DNA of 23,346 bases from a virus, in the IMG/VR virus record IMGVR_UViG_3300020472_001653, positions 1 through 23,346 of that record. One strand, given 5' to 3'. A program made the position numbers and the translations under genes. Of this stretch, positions 10,501 through 16,500 are shown in pieces. Below the pieces are notes generated by a model. The model was not told the DNA's origin and ran no database searches. It was given only the letters and a program-made list of their open reading frames with translations. The stretch's first letter is position 1; each line of letters starts with the position of its first letter.

Positions 10501-13500
10501 GCGTACTGCTTTGATAGCTCCTAAATCTACTGAAGTAGCATCTGAAACATTAAGAGGCATGGAACGAGATCCTGAACTAGCAACAGGTGTCAGTCCACTT
10601 ATAGAAAAAGGTTATAAGAGTGGAGAAGCGAAGATGCTTCCGATTGATTTACAGCCGGGTCTTTTAGAACGGTTTGGTGAAGGTCAGTTAATGACTATAC
10701 AAAGTGGCGAGAATAAAGTTTTAGTTCGTGTAACAAGTAAGAAACCTGCGGATAGTTACAAGAGTCGAGAGTTAGCTCAAAAACTTGGGTATGACTATGA
10801 TACGAGAGCGCAGGATTGGGGTGAGCTTACAGAAAGTCATACTGTAATTGAGTTCGAGTTAGTAGCAGAAGATGTTGCTAAAACTGGTGCAAGTTTTGAA
10901 TCAGAGGTTGAAAGGTTTTTAACTGATGCTTTAGCTGGTGGGGCTAGAACTTATCAGCCTCCTGCTCCTGATTTGACTCCTGCGAAGCAATCGGATTTAA
11001 GAAAGAATATTGAAACAATAGAATCGTTGGGTGGGCAGTTAGATTATTATCCGCAGTCAATACAAGATATTACGTTTCAAAATGTAGATGATGTTGTTGA
11101 ATGGTCGAGTCCGTTTGGTAGTCATAAACCTGATGTAACTGTTTTAGGTGAAGTTGGAACAGACTATTACTACACAGGCCATCATTATCATGTTATTGAT
11201 GAAGGTAAACCAGTTGGTACTATTATCCGCTCAAAAGGAACAGGTAAAAAAGGAAGCACTAAACACGTATACATTCAGGGTGGTTGGAATCCTGTTATTC
11301 AGGATATTAAAAATCAAGTACAAGCTATAACTGGTTACGAGTTTGATGTAGTTATCGTTCAAAAATATTCAAGTGGCGATGTTGATTTAGGTTTCCATTG
11401 GGATAAAGAAACAGGGACACGGCCTGCTCAACCTGAAGCGATTATTGCTTCTGTGAATCTTGGTGCTTCAAGAGATTTTGTTTTCAGACCACGAACTTAT
11501 GTAGATAAAACTGGTAAACGAGTAGCGTATCCGAGAGGTGATGATGCGTATAGAGAAACAGGAAAGTTTGCACACAGAAAAGAAGAACATATACCGTTTG
11601 CGTTAAGCGACAAAGATGTTTTCTTAATGCGCGAAGGCACACAAGACGCTTTTGAACACAGCTTAATAAAAGGCAAAGGGCATGAAGGTCCGCGTATCAA
11701 TTTGACTTTCAGACGACGTAACCCTGCTGTTCAGAAGAAAAAGCGTGGCGAGTCTGCAACATCATTCAGAGGTGAAGCTACTACAAATATTTATCATGGT
11801 GCTGGCGAAGGAGGTATATTAAGTAATCTCGCTACATCATCATTTACATTCCGTGGTAAAAAGTTTAAAACTGCTGAAGGAGCTTACCAAGCATGGAAGT
11901 CAGGGACATTTGTAAAAGGATTCCAAACAGCCGATGGTAAAAAAGTACGAGAGATAGTTAATAAAAAAGGGAAAAGACTTACAACTGACAAAAAAACAAA
12001 TGTTGCTTTAATGCGTGAAATTTTAAAAGCAAAACATGAACAAGTCCCAGAGTTTGCTGAAGCATTAAATAAAGCAGGTGTTATAACTCATAAAGGAAAA
12101 TTTGTTACACCTTTTTGGGAAACAACTTTCCCTCAATTACTCGACGAATTGAAAGTACCTACAACACCACCAGCAGGATTTACTCCAGCTCCTCCAAAAC
12201 CACCAGCATTCGAACCACCACAACCACCACCTCCACCAGATCCTAGTTACGGAGCCGCGCAACAGGCTTACGATAAAGTAACAGAATTAGGTATTCGGAA
12301 TCATCTAAGAGAGATGTATTTTAATCCGCCAGCAGTCGGTGAAGAATTACAAAGGATAGAACAACTAATTAAAAATATTAAAGGAACTGTTGGGTTAAGC
12401 CCACAAGATGAAAAGTTTGTTAGAGGATTATTTAAACATGAAGCTGGTTCCGGTTTAGTTAACAGTAAAGGATTAGCTTGGCTTATCAATCGTAGAATTA
12501 ACCCAGATGATTTAGTAGGTGGTAAAGACTTAGCTCCTGTTCTTGGCCGTCAGCTTGACAAAGGCAAAGCAGAATTCACATCTGTTGCTGGCAAAGACCG
12601 TTTGCATTCTTTGATGGCTAGTGATAGTAGACACGGTGTACAATCACCTGTTCTTCCGGGCGAGATAGAAGTATTTTTACCTCAAATAAATGGTGATGCC
12701 GCTTTACATTTAGGTTATGTATTTGACAGTTCTAATGGACCAATGACTATTGAGTTGAAAAAAGCTCTTAAAGGTTTCTTAGTTAAAGAACTTGGTGATG
12801 AAAAATTAGCAATAGAAGCATTATATACATTAGATCCTGTGCGTAATCCTCATGGAACCATGAGAGCAAATGCTTGGTTGGAAAGAAGTATTCCTAATGG
12901 GGGTCATTTACTCGGACAGTTAATAAGTAATAATCCTGTAAATAACCAACCGGGAAGTTTTATTCCATTAGGTAAACATACAGGTATTCAACAACAGACT
13001 GTGGTTGCTTTAGCAGGATCTCATAATTCTAAACATGCTCAAGGTATTGCTAGAGCGATAGAACAATGGAATCAATGGATTTACCAAACTGGCGCACGAG
13101 CTAGTCAAAATGTACTTGATAATGTGCTTAATCCTACAGGACCATTTATGACCTTACCTGTAGTTAGACGTAAGTATTCATCTCGTGAATATAATGCAGA
13201 TCAAATGTTTGGTAGAGAGTGGGGATCTTCACAAGCAATAAATGTCCCACGGCAAGGTCAAGGGCAAGATGTTAGTAGGCCACCTTCTGTGTTTATCTCT
13301 GGCGAAAAATGGGCTGATAAAAAAGATGTTCCTTTAGGTTTTGTAGAGGAACGCTCAGATGGTGTGCCTACTGGTAACTGGATTCCTGAAGATGTTACTT
13401 CTTCTAGTTCTTTTCAATCTACAGAAATTCCGGGATTGGAAACAGAACTTGAAATGCTACATAGCACTTTCCCTAAAATACCTACTTCACCTGAAAAACT

Positions 13501-16500
13501 TTCCACTTCGATTAATAGAAGAGAATATATTGAAGAAGAAATAATTAACTTAGCTGATTCACTCTTTTCTCTGCCAAACAATTCTGTAGTAACATATGCG
13601 TTTTCTCCTACAGCTTCTTATGGCAGATGGAAAGGAGACTTGCCTTCTTACGATCAATTCGGATTTACTCTTGACAGATTGGTAAGAATAATTAATGAAC
13701 ACGGTAAGTCTACTACTTCTACTTTCGCAGAGTTAGAAAGAGAAATATGGGAAGTTCTCGGAGATTTACCTGTCGGCACGGAGCATTTTCTTTCGGAAGC
13801 GCAGAAAGACTTACCGTATATAGGGCGTGTTGGCGGACCGAAGCATGAAGGTATCAGAAGGATCTTCCCAGAATTTGAAGCGTCTGCTCTTGTACCTAAC
13901 AAAGTATTACGAGCGAACCCTATAGGAGACATTGCACAATTTAATCCAGATATTCTAGCTCCGTGGCGTATGTCTTATGAAGAGATGCAATGGATGCATG
14001 GTGAGAATCCAATATTCAGACAGGGAGATTCAGTAGAAGAATTAGCTAGACACAACATTGTTTGGCGAGAAGAAGAGTTTTTAAATTACGCTAACCCTGA
14101 TGAACAATTCTTTCCGGGTGCAGGATTGTATAAAACAAAACCTCAAGAAATGCCTGTTCCGCGTGAAGGTGGTAAAGCAGAAGTAGATGATGCTTTGTTT
14201 AAAGCTGATTTGAAAGACATTGAGTTTTATATGATTAATAAAATTTCAGGAGTTTCTGAGAAAGAAATTGGAGAATTTTTAGCATGGCGTAAACAACAAA
14301 TTAGCGAACATATGAATTCTGTAGATTACGCGTGGCCTTTCTATCGTAACCCACAAGTACGAGAAGGGGATATAACACCTTATGAAGAAAATTGGAAAAC
14401 GATTTTAAGAAATCCAGATCCTCAAGAGTATCCTACTTCTTTTGCTGAAACTGCTAAAGAGTTAGAAGCTAGAGGTATCCCTATTGATCCTACTGCTAAA
14501 GAAAGAACAGCAACTAAAACAGCTAGAATTGTTAAGAGTAAACTTAGAGAGATTAAACATTCTGAAACACCAAGATCATTATGGACTTGGGATAGTTCAA
14601 GAGGTACTGGTGTAAGACCACAAGATATAGGTGGTTTTCATAAAGGAATTCCTATACTTGGCGTAAATCCTAGAAGTATTAATCCTAATGATACTGAGAC
14701 TGTTATGGACTCTCATAACATGATCCATGTTTGGCGGCATAAAAAAACAAAAGAAATTAAAATGCTTCCTGATACTGCATACAATCCTGTTACTAAAGAA
14801 TTAAATATACCTGTTGGTTTTACTCCAAAAGATTACGAACTTATTGAATCTTTTGAAGCAGGATCTAACAGTATGAATAACTTTGTTGAAAAACAATCGC
14901 GTGTAATACAAAACGAAATGAATCATTTATTAACCACGCAAGACAGAGTAGCTTCAACAGCAGGGGCAGAAGTTAATCATCCTATGTTACTTGAATTAAC
15001 AGATACTCCTGCTGGCTCAACAATATCAGAAACTAGACTTTACCCACATATTAATGACGCTCTGTTGCCTGAAAGAGTGCTTAATACTATGCCTGCTATG
15101 GCTCCTAAAAAAGGACATGGTGGCAGGATCATGTCAGGTATAAAACATATAGAGAAGGCTTTCTTCGGTGGTTATATGCATCCTGTTATTAAAGCAGGTG
15201 TGCGTGAACCGATGTTCTACTGGTATTTCAGTGAAACATTCGCATCAAAAGGCAAGTTTGTAACTGAGTTTTATCAGCATAGTCCGAGCGCGTTTAAACC
15301 GTTAGAGAAAACTTTAATGGAAGAACCTCCTAAATTCTTGATGCCTAGTAGATTATCTCCGCATCATAAAATAGCTGACAATGGTGTTGAACAGTTTGAC
15401 ATTCCTGAGTTAAAAAAGCTGATCGAAGTTCTGCGTAACGAAAGAAAAGCTGATGACATGGTTTCTATTTTTGCAGGTTTAATAGATGACTGGAGAGCAG
15501 GAGTTAAAGACAAAGATATATTGTTAAAGCAAATATTTGATCTCCCTAAAGGCCAAGTGAATATCGGAAATGATTACATGTTACCGGATGGCACGAATCT
15601 TAAAGGTAGACATAGTTTATCTAGAGCGTACAGAGAAGGTGCGATAGAAGACGCTTTGATGAATCGTTTACATTACGATGTGGATACTGTATTCGATTCA
15701 AAAGGAATATTTTACAGAGTGCTTCCGGGCAATGAAGAGTTCTTCTTCCATCTGAAAGAAACATCAACACAGGAAAAATGGGAACTAACCACTCGTAATA
15801 TTATGGAGTGGATCTCGCAACAAGCATCCTCATATCATGCACATGTTGATTTCTCTGCGCTTGATGCCGCTAAACGAATGAGTCATTTTATTGATAACCA
15901 TGCTAAAAGATCTTTCTTTCAAGAAATGGTTGGATCAGCAATTCCTTTCCATTTCGCTCATTACCAGTTCTTATCAAGATGGGTTAAAACAGTTGAGCAT
16001 AATCCATCGGCAATCCCACAATTAAACTGGCTTCTTTTCGCCGCACAACAAACAGGATACAGATACGAAGATGAAAAAACAGGACAGATGCGAATTAAAA
16101 TTCCTTTTGTTGAAACAGGAGTTGGAATATTCCTAGAATTAATGAACGATATACCTATAATACAAAAATTCTTAGGTAGCAGATTTCTTAGTGTGTTCGA
16201 AGATGGTGTAGGTTTCCCTGAAAGATACATACTTCCGGGTTATGATCCAGATAATCTACTTGAATTACAAATCGGTCCGATACTAGGTATTCCTTTAACA
16301 ACAGCTTCTCATATAATTGGACCTCAAATGCTGGATGAAGGTTTGTTTGGTATTGGTGAGAATCTTGTAATGAACCGAACTTTCGATGAGCCATTAGTTG
16401 ATTCGATCTTTGGTCAGCTTATTCCTACTACGTTCCTTAAACCATTTGCTGTAGCGATGAATTCTATAGGTGGTTCAGATATAGCAGATATGTACTCTAA

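Noticed and set aside
11148-11330. 60-codon + strand open frame inside the AlkB domain
   Set aside because: Entirely within the conserved AlkB-coding frame, low-complexity, and no ribosome binding site.
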